Positions 8,567-17,812 of a DNA stretch of 64,000 nt are shown piece after piece. The notes under the pieces are model-generated. The model was not told the origin of the DNA. It worked only from the letters and a program-made list of their open reading frames with translations, and made no database searches. Both the position numbers and the translations under genes were made by a program. The stretch lies in NCBI RefSeq assembly GCF_900258515.1, contig NZ_LT984884.1, positions 3,283,367-3,347,366 of the forward strand, read 5' to 3'. The DNA comes from Lentibacillus sp. Marseille-P4043. GTDB taxonomy: Bacteria > Bacillota > Bacilli > Bacillales > Amphibacillaceae. Numbering within the stretch: position 1 is the stretch's first letter; each line of letters begins with the position of its first letter.

Positions 8567-9346
8567 TTACTGTGCCGTATAACCACCATCTAACAAAACA
8601 GCCTGACCTGTCACACCTTTCGCTTTATCACTTGTCAAATACATCGTATAATCTGCAATTTCTTGTACTTCCAACAATCGTTTCTGTGGGACTAATGGAT
8701 AAATAACTTCTTCTAACACCTTTTCAAGTGAAACATTTCGACTATTCGCTAGGTCTTCAAGCTGATTCCTCACAAGTGGTGTATCCACATATCCCGGACA
8801 CATCGCATTAACTGTTATTCCGTCTTCGGCCCCTTCCAAAGCTGCTACTTTAGTTAGACCAATTAGTCCGTGTTTTGCACTGTTATAAGCTGCTTTGCCA
8901 GCAAAACCGATAACTCCATTAATCGATGCCATATTGATAATTCGTCCATACCCTTGTTTTTTCATAATTGGAAAAGCATGTTTAATTGCTGTGAATGGTG
9001 CAACAAGCATAATTTTGGTTATCAGCTCAAATTTTTCTGTTGGGAATTCCTCAATCGGGGCAATGTGCTGCAATCCTGCATTGTTGATTAAAATGTCAAG
9101 TCTTCCATATTTCTCAACTGATTGATCAATCGCATTGGTTAATTGTTCTTCATTTGTTACATCGCACGTGATACCAAAACAATCACAGCCGGCCTTGGTT
9201 AACTTTTCCGTAACCTCTTGCAATTTTTCCTCGTTAATATCCGAAAAGACAACTTTTGCATTGTTTTTGGCAAATTCAACACCAATTTCATGACCAATTC
9301 CACTTGCAGCACCTGTAATAAATACTACCTTGTCATCTACAAACAT
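8567..9346 (-). CDS. bdhA: 3-hydroxybutyrate dehydrogenase (SDR)
   Basis: This is a 259-aa short-chain dehydrogenase. The NAD-binding TGAASGIG is at residues 11-18, NNAG near 89, catalytic Ser in NMASING near 141, and YNSAKHG (Tyr/Lys) near 154. The segment LQHIAPIEEFP after NNAG, which places Gln and His in the acid-binding pocket, and the C-terminal LLDGGYTAQ are characteristic of D-3-hydroxybutyrate dehydrogenase, which interconverts 3-hydroxybutyrate and acetoacetate. A GGAGG box precedes the ATG. It is monocistronic. A related SDR with a different hydroxyacid substrate remains possible. Confidence 0.85.
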   Translation of the reverse strand: MFVDDKVVFITGAASGIGHEIGVEFAKNNAKVVFSDINEEKLQEVTEKLTKAGCDCFGITCDVTNEEQLTNAIDQSVEKYGRLDILINNAGLQHIAPIEEFPTEKFELITKIMLVAPFTAIKHAFPIMKKQGYGRIINMASINGVIGFAGKAAYNSAKHGLIGLTKVAALEGAEDGITVNAMCPGYVDTPLVRNQLEDLANSRNVSLEKVLEEVIYPLVPQKRLLEVQEIADYTMYLTSDKAKGVTGQAVLLDGGYTAQ

Positions 9347-9500
9347 CGGTATACCTCCAAAATCATTTATTTACTCAAATCCCATTTATTTGCTATTTCT
9401 ACTAGATTAAGTTAGCCCTTTTATTTGACATATACCTTATGTTACTTTTTTCCCACTTTAACATGCTGTATGCACACTCCAAGATAACCTGTAACAAAGA

Positions 9501-9568
9501 GTGCTTTTTGACTTATTACCCAGGAAATAAGTTACCGAGAACTCACGATACCTGGATTCAAAAAGCAC
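9501..9568. repeat. 68-nt compound inverted repeat
   Basis: GTGCTTTTTGA at 9501 pairs perfectly with TCAAAAAGCAC at 9558. Inside are two further pairings (ACTTATT with AATAAGT, CCAGG with CCTGG). It lies 20 nt downstream of the stop of the V4R gene on the minus strand. There is no T run after the outer stem, so it is not a standard terminator. Confidence 0.5.
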
Positions 9569-9587
9569 CCAAAGCAACGGTTAAAGC

Positions 9588-10040
9588 TTAGTCAAAAATC
9601 CGGACCATATATTCACAATGGTCATCCCCATTAATATTACATTTAATTTCATAAACAGAAAGATTCCTTTGTAATATTTTGGCTAATCCTCCTTCAAGAA
9701 TTGCCCCTTCCAAATCACAGACCATTTTTCCTTCCGTCACAGGCAAACCTTTGCAAAAACAATCCTCTACTTTAATTAGCAAGTGATCCTCCGTTTTTTC
9801 TAACAATGTAGGTATCCCGATTTTTAACCCTTCATATGTCGCAAACAATTCTTCAATTGTCTCTACAGGAAGACTATCACCAATTTTCCTACCAATTGTC
9901 AATGTAGTCGTTTTTCCTTCCATTGGTAGCCCCTGATTTATACCGATTAGTCGAATAGCACGGAAAAGCTCAAGAGGTACATCTTCTCCAAGTGTTGACC
10001 GATCCATCTTTTGTAAATCATCAAATGAAAATAACCCCAT
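9588..10040 (-). CDS. V4R (4-vinyl reductase) domain protein
   Basis: This 150-aa protein ends in a V4R domain. The cysteines fit the family spacing: CFCKG near 94-96, a Cys in MVCDLEGAILEGGLAKI near 108, then CNINGDDHCEYMV at the C-terminus. V4R domains bind small hydrocarbons or metals and often sit in sensory proteins. The gene is divergent from a PAS-GGDEF-EAL gene (142-bp gap), so a link with c-di-GMP signalling is possible but inferred only from position. The ligand is unknown. Confidence 0.7.
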   Translation of the reverse strand: MGLFSFDDLQKMDRSTLGEDVPLELFRAIRLIGINQGLPMEGKTTTLTIGRKIGDSLPVETIEELFATYEGLKIGIPTLLEKTEDHLLIKVEDCFCKGLPVTEGKMVCDLEGAILEGGLAKILQRNLSVYEIKCNINGDDHCEYMVRIFD

Positions 10041-10181
10041 TCCAGTTCCCTCCCTTGATGTATTCTATCTACTAACCTATTATATCCCTTTATTACTAAT
10101 TTTTTAAAGTCTATCGATTCCTAAACAGTGCCTTTTCAGCTATAATTAAAGTAAAAAACAGGGCTTAAGGAGTGGGGCGAA

Positions 10182-11876
10182 ATGCTATCACCTAATGAAA
10201 TAAAAATGAATCAGATAATCTATAATGGATTTATGCAAAGCAAAGAAGGCATGATGATTGTCAATTATGATTATCAGATCCTAACAACGAACAATGCACT
10301 AGAAAACATGATAGGCATAGATAATAATAGGATTGATTTAAAGTATTTTTTGACATCCCATTTCTTAGGAGAAACGCTTTTTACTGATCTTCAGCATTCG
10401 CTCGAAGGTGATGGCACGTGGGAAGATCGAGTTTGGTTAAAACAACAAAATGACACCGTATTGCCTTTATGGTTAAACGTACAATCGATCATTGGCAATA
10501 CAGAAAAGCATATTTGCTATCTTTTCACGTTCCAGCCTATTCCCAACTATATGAAAAAGCGAGATAAAGTAGGTTTTTTAGCATTTAATGATATGCTAAC
10601 CCAATTACCAAACCGTTTATCATTCGAAAATAAAGTAAATAATTTCCTGTTGCAGCCTCGTTCTAAAGAAAATATGTTTGCTTTACTATTCATTGATTTG
10701 GATCGCTTCAAACTAATCAATGATACGTTCGGCCATTCGCATGGAGATTTATTATTACAAGAAGCAGCAAATCGTTTAAAATCCTGTTTTCCTCAAAAAA
10801 ATACCATTGCCCGCTGGGGTGGCGATGAATTTATTTGTTTGCTACCTTTTTCTGAGGAAAAAAATGTTGTCCAAACAGCTAAAGATATCATCTCAAGGTT
10901 TTCTGCCCCTTTTATACTAAGAGAAAGTGAAATATATGTAACCGTAAGTATTGGCATCAGTTTGTATCCTCATGATGGAGAAAACCTAGAAACACTAATC
11001 ACCCAAGCAGATTCAGCCATGTATGTTGCAAAAAAAACGGGCAGAAATAACTATGCATTTTCCCGAGCAGAATTACATGCATCTAATTTTGAAAAACTAA
11101 ATCTCGAAAGCATGTTACGAAAAGCATTAAAAGAAGACCAACTAGTACTTTATTATCAACCCCAAATAAATATCGTTACCAAAGAATTGGAAGCTGTTGA
11201 AGCATTAGTTCGCTGGCACCATCCTGAATACGGAGTAATACCGCCTAACGAATTTATTCCAATTGCGGAGGATTCTGGATTAATTCTGGACATTGATGAC
11301 TGGGTGTTACATACCGCTTGCCGACAGTTGAAAACTTGGGAAACAAATCAAGACAAACAAATTCGTGTATCCATAAATTTATCGGCGCAGCAATTTATGC
11401 AAAAAGGGCTTCCGGAAAAAATAGCTACCATTTTATCGGAAACAGAACTAGAACCTTCCTTACTGGAGATTGAAATTACCGAGACGATGGTGATGCAAGA
11501 TACAAAAATGTCTGCATTACAAATTGGCAAAATACGTGCCATGGGGGTAAAAATAGCCATTGACGATTTTGGAACTGGTCATTCCTCATTCCAATATTTA
11601 AAGAATTTTGCTGTAGATAGTTTAAAAATAGATAAAATTTTCATTGATGATATCGAATCAAATCAAAACACCAAAGCGATTATGCATTCTATGATTCATC
11701 TAGGACACGACCTTAACTTAAGAGTAGTTGCAGAAGGAGTTGAAACAACAGAACAACTTTTAAAACTGCAAGATCAAAAGTGTGATGTCGTCCAAGGGTA
11801 TTTATTCTATAAGCCAATGCAAACCGAGAAAATCGACGAACTCTTAGATGAGAAAAAATCTGCAACAAGCTGTTAA
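10182..11876 (+). CDS. PAS-GGDEF-EAL c-di-GMP signalling protein
   Basis: The 564-aa protein has no membrane segments. An N-terminal PAS domain (about 12-120) is followed by GGDEF (about 130-295) with intact LDRFK and RWGGDEF; no RxxD inhibitory site is seen (QKNT occupies that position). The EAL domain (about 310-555) keeps the metal and catalytic motifs EALVRW, INLSAQQF, EITET, DDFGTGHSS, LKIDK, AEGVET and QGYLF, so phosphodiesterase activity is likely. The two domains make and break cyclic di-GMP, probably in response to the PAS signal. The RBS is AAGGAG, and a TATAAT lies at about 10141. Confidence 0.9.
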   Translation: MLSPNEIKMNQIIYNGFMQSKEGMMIVNYDYQILTTNNALENMIGIDNNRIDLKYFLTSHFLGETLFTDLQHSLEGDGTWEDRVWLKQQNDTVLPLWLNVQSIIGNTEKHICYLFTFQPIPNYMKKRDKVGFLAFNDMLTQLPNRLSFENKVNNFLLQPRSKENMFALLFIDLDRFKLINDTFGHSHGDLLLQEAANRLKSCFPQKNTIARWGGDEFICLLPFSEEKNVVQTAKDIISRFSAPFILRESEIYVTVSIGISLYPHDGENLETLITQADSAMYVAKKTGRNNYAFSRAELHASNFEKLNLESMLRKALKEDQLVLYYQPQINIVTKELEAVEALVRWHHPEYGVIPPNEFIPIAEDSGLILDIDDWVLHTACRQLKTWETNQDKQIRVSINLSAQQFMQKGLPEKIATILSETELEPSLLEIEITETMVMQDTKMSALQIGKIRAMGVKIAIDDFGTGHSSFQYLKNFAVDSLKIDKIFIDDIESNQNTKAIMHSMIHLGHDLNLRVVAEGVETTEQLLKLQDQKCDVVQGYLFYKPMQTEKIDELLDEKKSATSC

Positions 11877-11887
11877 CTGACGAAAAC

Positions 11888-11930
11888 GCCTGCATCTACC
11901 GGACCTTTTCCGACTAATGCAGGCATCTCT
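11888..11930. terminator. Probable bidirectional terminator between two c-di-GMP genes
   Basis: GCCTGCAT pairs with ATGCAGGC around a 21-nt loop containing CCGG, just after the stop at 11876. The T tracts are short on both strands, so the call is tentative. Confidence 0.5.
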
Positions 11931-11987
11931 ATATAAACTTCTTTATTAGTTTAGTTTCATAATTACCACAATGCATCATGCAATCCT

Positions 11988-14441
11988 TCAACCGAAGCTG
12001 GTTTTATCGTCCATTAATATGGAATAAATCTTATATTCACTTCGACCCAATTCCTTTGCTTCATATAGCGCTTCATCTGCATATTTCAGCAGTTTCTTTT
12101 TACGGTTAGCATGATCAGGATAAAATGAAATGCCAATTCCAGCACCTAAATCAATTTCAGAATGATTATAGGTAAACGGCTCTTCCAACGAAGATAAAAT
12201 TCGCTTTGCAACATCTTCAGCCATTTTCGGTGAATCAAGTTCAGGTAAAACAACTGCCATTTCGTCCCCACCAAATCGGGCAACCGTATCTGTTTCACGA
12301 ATAGACGCTTTTATTCTTTTTGCAAGTTCTTTTATAACCGCATCCCCAGCATCATGACCATACGTATCATTAACCTGTTTGAAATGCCGTCCATCTAACA
12401 TCATTACCGCAACTTTCTTTTTCGAACGATCTGCTTGATGAATAGCCATATCTAATCTGTCATCAAAAGTTCTGCGGTTTGGCAACCCGGTTAAAAAGTC
12501 GTAAAAGGCCATATTTGCCAATTCCTCTCGACGTTTTTTTCGTTCCGTAATATCGCGGGAAATGGATACCAATTGCTTTATTTCACCATTCTCAATAATC
12601 GGAGTTGTTGTAGCCTCCAACCAAACATAATGTCCTTGCTGGTGTCGAACACGCATTTCTACTGGCGGGACTTCCTCTCCTTTGGCAGCACGTGCAAACC
12701 CTTTTTCCACCCATGGAATGTCATCAGGATGAATATGATTGATAAACGCTTTGCCAATATAATCCACGGAATTATAGCCGAGAACCTGTTCATTAGACGG
12801 TGAAACATATTCAACAATACCTGTTGGACTTAACGTCTTAATTACATCAAAAGCATTTTCCGTTATTAAACGAAATTTTTCTTCACTCTTTTGTAAATCC
12901 CTTGCTGCCTTATTAAAATCTGTAATGTTCTTGCAAAAGGCAGTAGCTCCAATAACCTTGCCTTTCTCATTACGTACAGGTGTATATGAAGCAAGAATAT
13001 CTAAAATTTCCCCACATCTTGTCCTTCGCTTTGTTTCATAGGAAGTAATGACCTGACCATTACGGATCTTCTCATCGACTTCACTTGCACCATCAATAAT
13101 ATCTGATGGCACAATTAAATCGTGGGTCTCCATGACCTCTGCTTCACTGTATCCAAATGTTTTTTCAAAAGCAGGGTTAACTTTTTGGATATCTCCTTTT
13201 AAGTTTACAAAATAAACTGGGTCAACCGAATAATTCCAAAACACTTCCAATTCTTCTTTTGTTTCAATCAATTCCTCTCGTGCGCGTTTTTGTTCGGTTA
13301 TGTTTTTTGCAACTCCGTATAATCCAACAACTTGATTGTCTATCACAATCGGTATATTCACGACACTTAGATCAATTTTTTGACCCGATTTATGTTTAAA
13401 GCCAATTTCATAGTTGACTGGCTGTTTATGCTCAATTGCACGTTTGAAATGTAAATTCGTTTTTTCCCTATCTTCAGGAGTAATAAAAGGTAAGAAGGAT
13501 TTTCCTAATAATTCATCCATGACGTAGCCAGTGATCTTTTCTCTAGCAGGATTTCCACTTGTATAGTTTCCTTCAAGGTCCAGAGAGTAGATAGCATCAG
13601 GATGATTATCGAATAAGGATTTATACCTTTGTTCATTTTCATACAGAAGTCGTTCCAATTTGTTCTTTTCTGTTACATCTTTGGCAATTCCATAGACACC
13701 AACAACCTGACCATCAACAACAATAGGAACATTTTTTACATGCAAAAGAATTTTTTGACCGTCACGTTTATGTAACCAGGTTTGATATTCTTCCTTTTCA
13801 CCGTTTAATGCCCGATCAAAATGTGCAGATGCTGCCACTAAACTTTCTTCCGCAATTAATGGTGCAAATGATTTTCCTATGATATCATTCTCTTCGTATC
13901 CGGTAATTTGTGTCACCATATTGTTAATGTTGATAAAATTCCCTTGCAAGTCAAATTCAAATACTGCGTCACCGTTGTTTTCAACCAATGAATTTAATCG
14001 TTTTTGGTGTTTTTCCATGGTTTTTTTCGTTTTCTGCAGCTCACGTTCTTTCTGATTTCTATCCGTTACATCTCGAACAATTGCCAAAATATATCGACAG
14101 GTGCCATCATCAGATAAAATCGGATTAAGTGATGCTTCACCAATAAACTGACCGTTAACGGTAGACAGTCTTTCCTCAAAATCAAGCTCTTCCTTTGTGG
14201 ACAGGCAGTTGTTATAGTTTTGCCTTAACGTTTCCGCAAGTTCCTCAGGCACAACATCCTCAATCAACTTTCCCTCCATATTCTCCTCCATATCTAGAAC
14301 CTGTATCGCTGATCGGTTTACATAGACATAGCGAAATGAATTACCATCTGCCTCCATGATAAAAACCAAATCCTTAATAGAATCAAACATTTTTCGAATC
14401 ATTGTAACGTTATGACTTATATTATGTATAAATTGCTTCAT
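11988..14441 (-). CDS. Multi-PAS (five) diguanylate cyclase
   Basis: This is an 817-aa cytosolic protein. Five consecutive PAS/PAC units, each ending in a variant of DVTERKK or NITEQKR (ends near 130, 260, 385, 510 and 635), precede a GGDEF domain (about 645-810). The catalytic loop reads RFGGDEM rather than GGDEF and the upstream motif reads LDGRHFK, so the second Asp of LDxDxFK is replaced by Arg while the first metal Asp and the Glu remain. An RxxD I-site (RETD) is present five residues before GGDEM. It is likely a sensor-cyclase for c-di-GMP, though activity should not be assumed. The start at 14441 has AAGGAG 9 nt upstream; the longer open frame overlaps another gene and its terminator. 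Confidence 0.85.
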   Translation of the reverse strand: MKQFIHNISHNVTMIRKMFDSIKDLVFIMEADGNSFRYVYVNRSAIQVLDMEENMEGKLIEDVVPEELAETLRQNYNNCLSTKEELDFEERLSTVNGQFIGEASLNPILSDDGTCRYILAIVRDVTDRNQKERELQKTKKTMEKHQKRLNSLVENNGDAVFEFDLQGNFININNMVTQITGYEENDIIGKSFAPLIAEESLVAASAHFDRALNGEKEEYQTWLHKRDGQKILLHVKNVPIVVDGQVVGVYGIAKDVTEKNKLERLLYENEQRYKSLFDNHPDAIYSLDLEGNYTSGNPAREKITGYVMDELLGKSFLPFITPEDREKTNLHFKRAIEHKQPVNYEIGFKHKSGQKIDLSVVNIPIVIDNQVVGLYGVAKNITEQKRAREELIETKEELEVFWNYSVDPVYFVNLKGDIQKVNPAFEKTFGYSEAEVMETHDLIVPSDIIDGASEVDEKIRNGQVITSYETKRRTRCGEILDILASYTPVRNEKGKVIGATAFCKNITDFNKAARDLQKSEEKFRLITENAFDVIKTLSPTGIVEYVSPSNEQVLGYNSVDYIGKAFINHIHPDDIPWVEKGFARAAKGEEVPPVEMRVRHQQGHYVWLEATTTPIIENGEIKQLVSISRDITERKKRREELANMAFYDFLTGLPNRRTFDDRLDMAIHQADRSKKKVAVMMLDGRHFKQVNDTYGHDAGDAVIKELAKRIKASIRETDTVARFGGDEMAVVLPELDSPKMAEDVAKRILSSLEEPFTYNHSEIDLGAGIGISFYPDHANRKKKLLKYADEALYEAKELGRSEYKIYSILMDDKTSFG

Positions 14442-14501
14442 TGCAGTCCACTCCTTTTTCCCACAGCAATACAATACCCGTTTTACGAACATTATAAACA
14501 A

Positions 14502-14545
14502 GAAAAAAGGTCCTGTCCCCACTTGAGGGACTAGACCCCTTTTTT
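14502..14545 (-). terminator. Terminator of the 38-aa gene
   Basis: On the minus strand, an AAAGGGGTCTAGTCCC arm pairs imperfectly with GGGGACAGGACCTTT and runs into a T stretch. It begins at the stop codon of the small gene at 14545. Confidence 0.65.
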
Positions 14546-14661
14546 TACGACCCTGACGTGCCTGGTCGACTTTGGATATTGTACTTTTTTTCACCTTTCT
14601 TTTTTTCTCTGTCTAATGCATTCAGTTCTTCCTTACTTTTGTTTTTGGCCTTTTTACTCAT
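14545..14661 (-). CDS. Small basic protein of unknown function (38 aa)
   Basis: The ORF begins MSKKAKNKSKEELNALDRE and ends SRPGTSGS. It is highly charged, with no membrane segment. GAGGAGG lies 8 nt upstream of the ATG, and a hairpin with a T tract starts right at the stop codon, so it has the complete signals of an expressed gene. Small Lys/Glu-rich proteins of this sort are common in Bacillus spores and stress regulons, but I do not recognise the family. It lies between the TetM-like GTPase and the multi-PAS gene, all on the minus strand. Confidence 0.7.
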   Translation of the reverse strand: MSKKAKNKSKEELNALDREKKKGEKKYNIQSRPGTSGS

Positions 14662-14725
14662 GACAAAACCTCCTCACCTTTAGTTTGACTCATTTCAATA
14701 AAAAGATGAGTGAAAAATCCTTTGC

Positions 14726-16675
14726 CTACAAACAATGCATCTTATTCTCTGCCTGATCCCAAGGTACTTTATACCCTTGACCTTTTGCACAAAAAATAGA
14801 GTTGGAGGTGTATTCCAGATCGGCGTCCTTATCATAATCCAATCTTTTTATGACCGCTTCTTCATTATGGCAACGGTCATACCCGCCAAACTGAAGATTT
14901 AACCTTCCTTTCCCGTGAGTAAAAGAAGCAAACATGAAGTTATAGTTCATAAATGTTGCCACAGGTACTCTACCCTGTACAATCACCTTGTCCCCTATCG
15001 TTTCCGGCGGGTCAAAAGTTCCGTGTGCTTGCTGAATGTCTGATAACACCCTCCCAATATGGTCTAATTCTACTTTTACTTTAAAGTTATAATATGGTTC
15101 CAATAATACATTTTTCGCTTTTTCCAACCCTTGTCGTAATGCTCGGTATGTAGCCTCTCGGAAATCTCCGCCAGAGGTGTGCTTATTATGCGCCTTTCCA
15201 GTTAATAAGGTGATTTTTACATCTGTGAGCGCTGAACCCGTTAATAGACCATGATGATATCGCTCGAACAAATGACGCCGAATTAAATTTTGATTTCCAA
15301 CCGACAAATCATTTGGATGACAATCCGACTCAAAGATAATGCCACTGTTTCTTTCAGTCGGCTCTATGTTGAGATGTACTTCAGCATAATGCTTTAATGG
15401 TTCAAAATGCCCATAACCAATTACTTGCCTTTCAACTGTTTCTTTATAGAGAATTTTAGGTTCGGCAAAAGAAATATTAAAACCGAATCTATTTTTGACA
15501 AGCTGTTCCAATACCTCCAGCTGGATGACTCCCATAACATGGATATAGATTTCTTGAAAATTTTCATCCCATAAAACGTGTAAAGATGGGTCTTCTGCAT
15601 CCAGGATATCGAAGCACTGCAATACTTCTTTTACATGGACAGATGAATCAAAGACAACTTTAGACTTTAAGGTTGGTACCATTTCATAACGAACCTTTTC
15701 TTTAAGCGTACCTACCCCATCTCCAACAGACGCCTTCGATAACCCGACAACACCAAAAATTTCGCCTGCTGCAACTCGATCAACTGTCTTAAAACTTCCG
15801 CCATGATAAATTCTTAATTGTGTTACTTTCTCCGTCACCCTATTTTCTTCATCACCATAGCTAATCTCATCTCGAACACGTACTGAACCATTAACTGCTT
15901 TTAGAAAAGTTACCCTAATCCCATCGTCATAGCGAATTTTATAAACTTGACCAGCAAAATCACCATCATCCGAATAAAATGTTTTGGTAAGTTGATCCAG
16001 GCTATCAAAAAAATCAATAACACCAATATCCTGTAATGCTGAACCACTAGAACAAGCAAAAATTTTATTTTCCTTTATATGTTGTTGTAATGTTTGTAAC
16101 CATAAATTTTTGTCATAACCTGACTCCATATAATATTCAAGAAGCTGTTCATCACGCTCTGCAATAAATTCAATTAACTCTTCCTTCATTTCCCCATTAT
16201 GAAAAGTTGTTGTAAGATCACATACATCTTCTGTTAGATTGGTACGAATTTCGTCCAAGACACCTGTTGCATTAGCACCTTCACGATCCGTTTTATTGAT
16301 GAAGAAAAATGTGGGAATATGATGTTTTTGCAGCAATTGCCAAACCGTTTCTGTATGCCCTTCTACACCTTCAACCGCACTAACCATGACAATGGCATAA
16401 TCCATCACCTGGATGGCTCGTTCCATTTCCGGGGAAAAATCGACATGCCCAGGAGTGTCAATCAAAAAATAATTGGAATCTTTATATGTAATTAGTCCTT
16501 GATCTGCAAAAACCGTAATTCCACGTGCCTTTTCAATATCATGACGATCAAGATAAGCATCTCGATGGTCAACACGGCCTTTTTGCCGGATACTTTTTGT
16601 ATGGTAAAGCAGTTGCTCGGAAAAGGTTGTCTTCCCGGCATCAACATGTGCTACTATTCCGATTGTCTTATTCAT
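14726..16675 (-). CDS. TetM-family translation GTPase (ribosomal-protection type)
   Basis: This 649-aa protein has the length of Tet(M)/Tet(O), about 640 aa. G1 is AHVDAGKTT (residues 9-17), G2 is in ARGITV, G3 is DTPGH near 74, and G4 is NKTD near 128. The remainder follows the EF-G-like domain order II-V, with the C-terminal domain IV near 450-600. Ribosomal-protection proteins dislodge tetracycline from the 30S A site; other members act as EF-G/EF4-like factors with no resistance role. The residues that contact tetracycline cannot be judged here, so resistance is not claimed. The gene stands alone. Confidence 0.75.
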   Translation of the reverse strand: MNKTIGIVAHVDAGKTTFSEQLLYHTKSIRQKGRVDHRDAYLDRHDIEKARGITVFADQGLITYKDSNYFLIDTPGHVDFSPEMERAIQVMDYAIVMVSAVEGVEGHTETVWQLLQKHHIPTFFFINKTDREGANATGVLDEIRTNLTEDVCDLTTTFHNGEMKEELIEFIAERDEQLLEYYMESGYDKNLWLQTLQQHIKENKIFACSSGSALQDIGVIDFFDSLDQLTKTFYSDDGDFAGQVYKIRYDDGIRVTFLKAVNGSVRVRDEISYGDEENRVTEKVTQLRIYHGGSFKTVDRVAAGEIFGVVGLSKASVGDGVGTLKEKVRYEMVPTLKSKVVFDSSVHVKEVLQCFDILDAEDPSLHVLWDENFQEIYIHVMGVIQLEVLEQLVKNRFGFNISFAEPKILYKETVERQVIGYGHFEPLKHYAEVHLNIEPTERNSGIIFESDCHPNDLSVGNQNLIRRHLFERYHHGLLTGSALTDVKITLLTGKAHNKHTSGGDFREATYRALRQGLEKAKNVLLEPYYNFKVKVELDHIGRVLSDIQQAHGTFDPPETIGDKVIVQGRVPVATFMNYNFMFASFTHGKGRLNLQFGGYDRCHNEEAVIKRLDYDKDADLEYTSNSIFCAKGQGYKVPWDQAENKMHCL

Positions 16676-16763
16676 TGTGTCACCTCGAACATTTTCAATT
16701 GCCTATCATTATTATATCAAAGTAACATCTAACTGTAAGAAAGAATCCATACAAAATAAAAAT

Positions 16764-16804
16764 AGGGGATTAGCAACTTATTTCTAACAAGTTACAGATC
16801 CCCA
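16764..16804 (-). terminator. Terminator of the ssuE operon
   Basis: On the minus strand GGGGAT and ATCCCC close an inner AACTTG/CAAGTT-type arm, followed by TATTTTTATTTT. It lies 13 nt after the true C-terminal stop (16817) of the damaged monooxygenase gene. Confidence 0.75.
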
Positions 16805-16816
16805 AAAACTTAAAAA

Positions 16817-17774
16817 TTACTCTACAAGCAAAGTTTTCGCTTGTTTCCCCGGATGATGAGCTGGCAACTGATCTCCATGACCAAATAGATTATCCTGCTT
16901 CTTCTTCTGTTCTGCCAACAATTGGAACAAACATCGAAAGAATTTTCACCTCTTCTGGAGATCTTCCCGTTTTCTTGATATCTGCCCGTAGTTTCTGAAC
17001 TGTTTCTTTAGCAGCAGCAATATTTGGTGCACCAATGAATGTAAGTTCTGCATTTTGAGCAGCAAATGCGCGACCTTTTGTAGAAGCACCTGCTTGATAT
17101 ATGACCGGCGTCCGCTGCGGTGATGGTTCACTTAAGTGAGCACCAGGCACTTTAAAATATTTTCCTTCATGTTTAATATCATGAACTTTGTCTGGATCGG
17201 TATAGATGCCATTTTCTTTATCAACCTTAACAGCATCGTCCTCCCAACTTTCTTCCCAAAGCTTATAGCAAACACCCAAGTATTCTGCTGCAATATCATA
17301 ACGCTCATCATGTTTCACTTGGTCATCAAATCCCATATTTACTGCTGCACTTTTCAGGTAAGACGTTACAATGTTCCATCCAATCCGCCCATTCGTTAGA
17401 TGATCCAACGTTGTCATTTTGCGGGCAAAAGGATATGGATGTTCATGTGTAACAGAAGCCGTTACACCAAATCCGAGATGCTTCGTTACGCCCGCCATTA
17501 ACGGAACAACCAATAACGGATCATTGACTGGTACCTGTGCCCCCTGACGAACAGCCGCATCCCGTGAGCCTTGATATACATCATATGCACCTAATACATC
17601 CGCAATAAATACAGCATCAAACCGACCTTTTTCCAGTAGTTTAGCAAGTTCAATCCAATACTCACTATCCTTGTATCGATGTGATTCATCTTCTGAATGG
17701 GTCCATAATCCAGGAGATTGATGACCCGCACAGTTCATATCAAACGCATTTAAATAGATTCGTTTGTTCGGCAT
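16817..17774 (-). pseudogene. LLM flavin-dependent monooxygenase (NtaA/SnaA/DszA type), internally deleted
   Basis: The N-terminal 294 residues (from the ATG at 17774; AAGGAGG 11 nt upstream) match the large FMNH2-dependent monooxygenases of the nitrilotriacetate/pristinamycin/dibenzothiophene family: LNAFDMNCAGHQSPGLW, a long LLM barrel, and QAGASTKGRAFAA. The frame stops at 16890 after GRTEEEAG, where intact proteins continue to about 440 residues. Directly after that stop, another frame reads LFGHGDQLPAHHPGKQA and stops at 16817, which resembles the family's natural C-terminus. So about 120 codons were deleted with a frameshift, leaving both ends and the terminator. It would have used reduced FMN from SsuE to desulfonate or hydroxylate a sulfur/nitrogen compound. 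Confidence 0.8.
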
Positions 17775-17812
17775 ATTTGGATGGCCCTCCTTCATTTAAT
17801 TCAAATGTTTCT

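Noticed and set aside
14442..14594. N-terminal extension of the multi-PAS protein
   Set aside because: It overlaps a separate small gene and its terminator, and no RBS supports the 14594 start.
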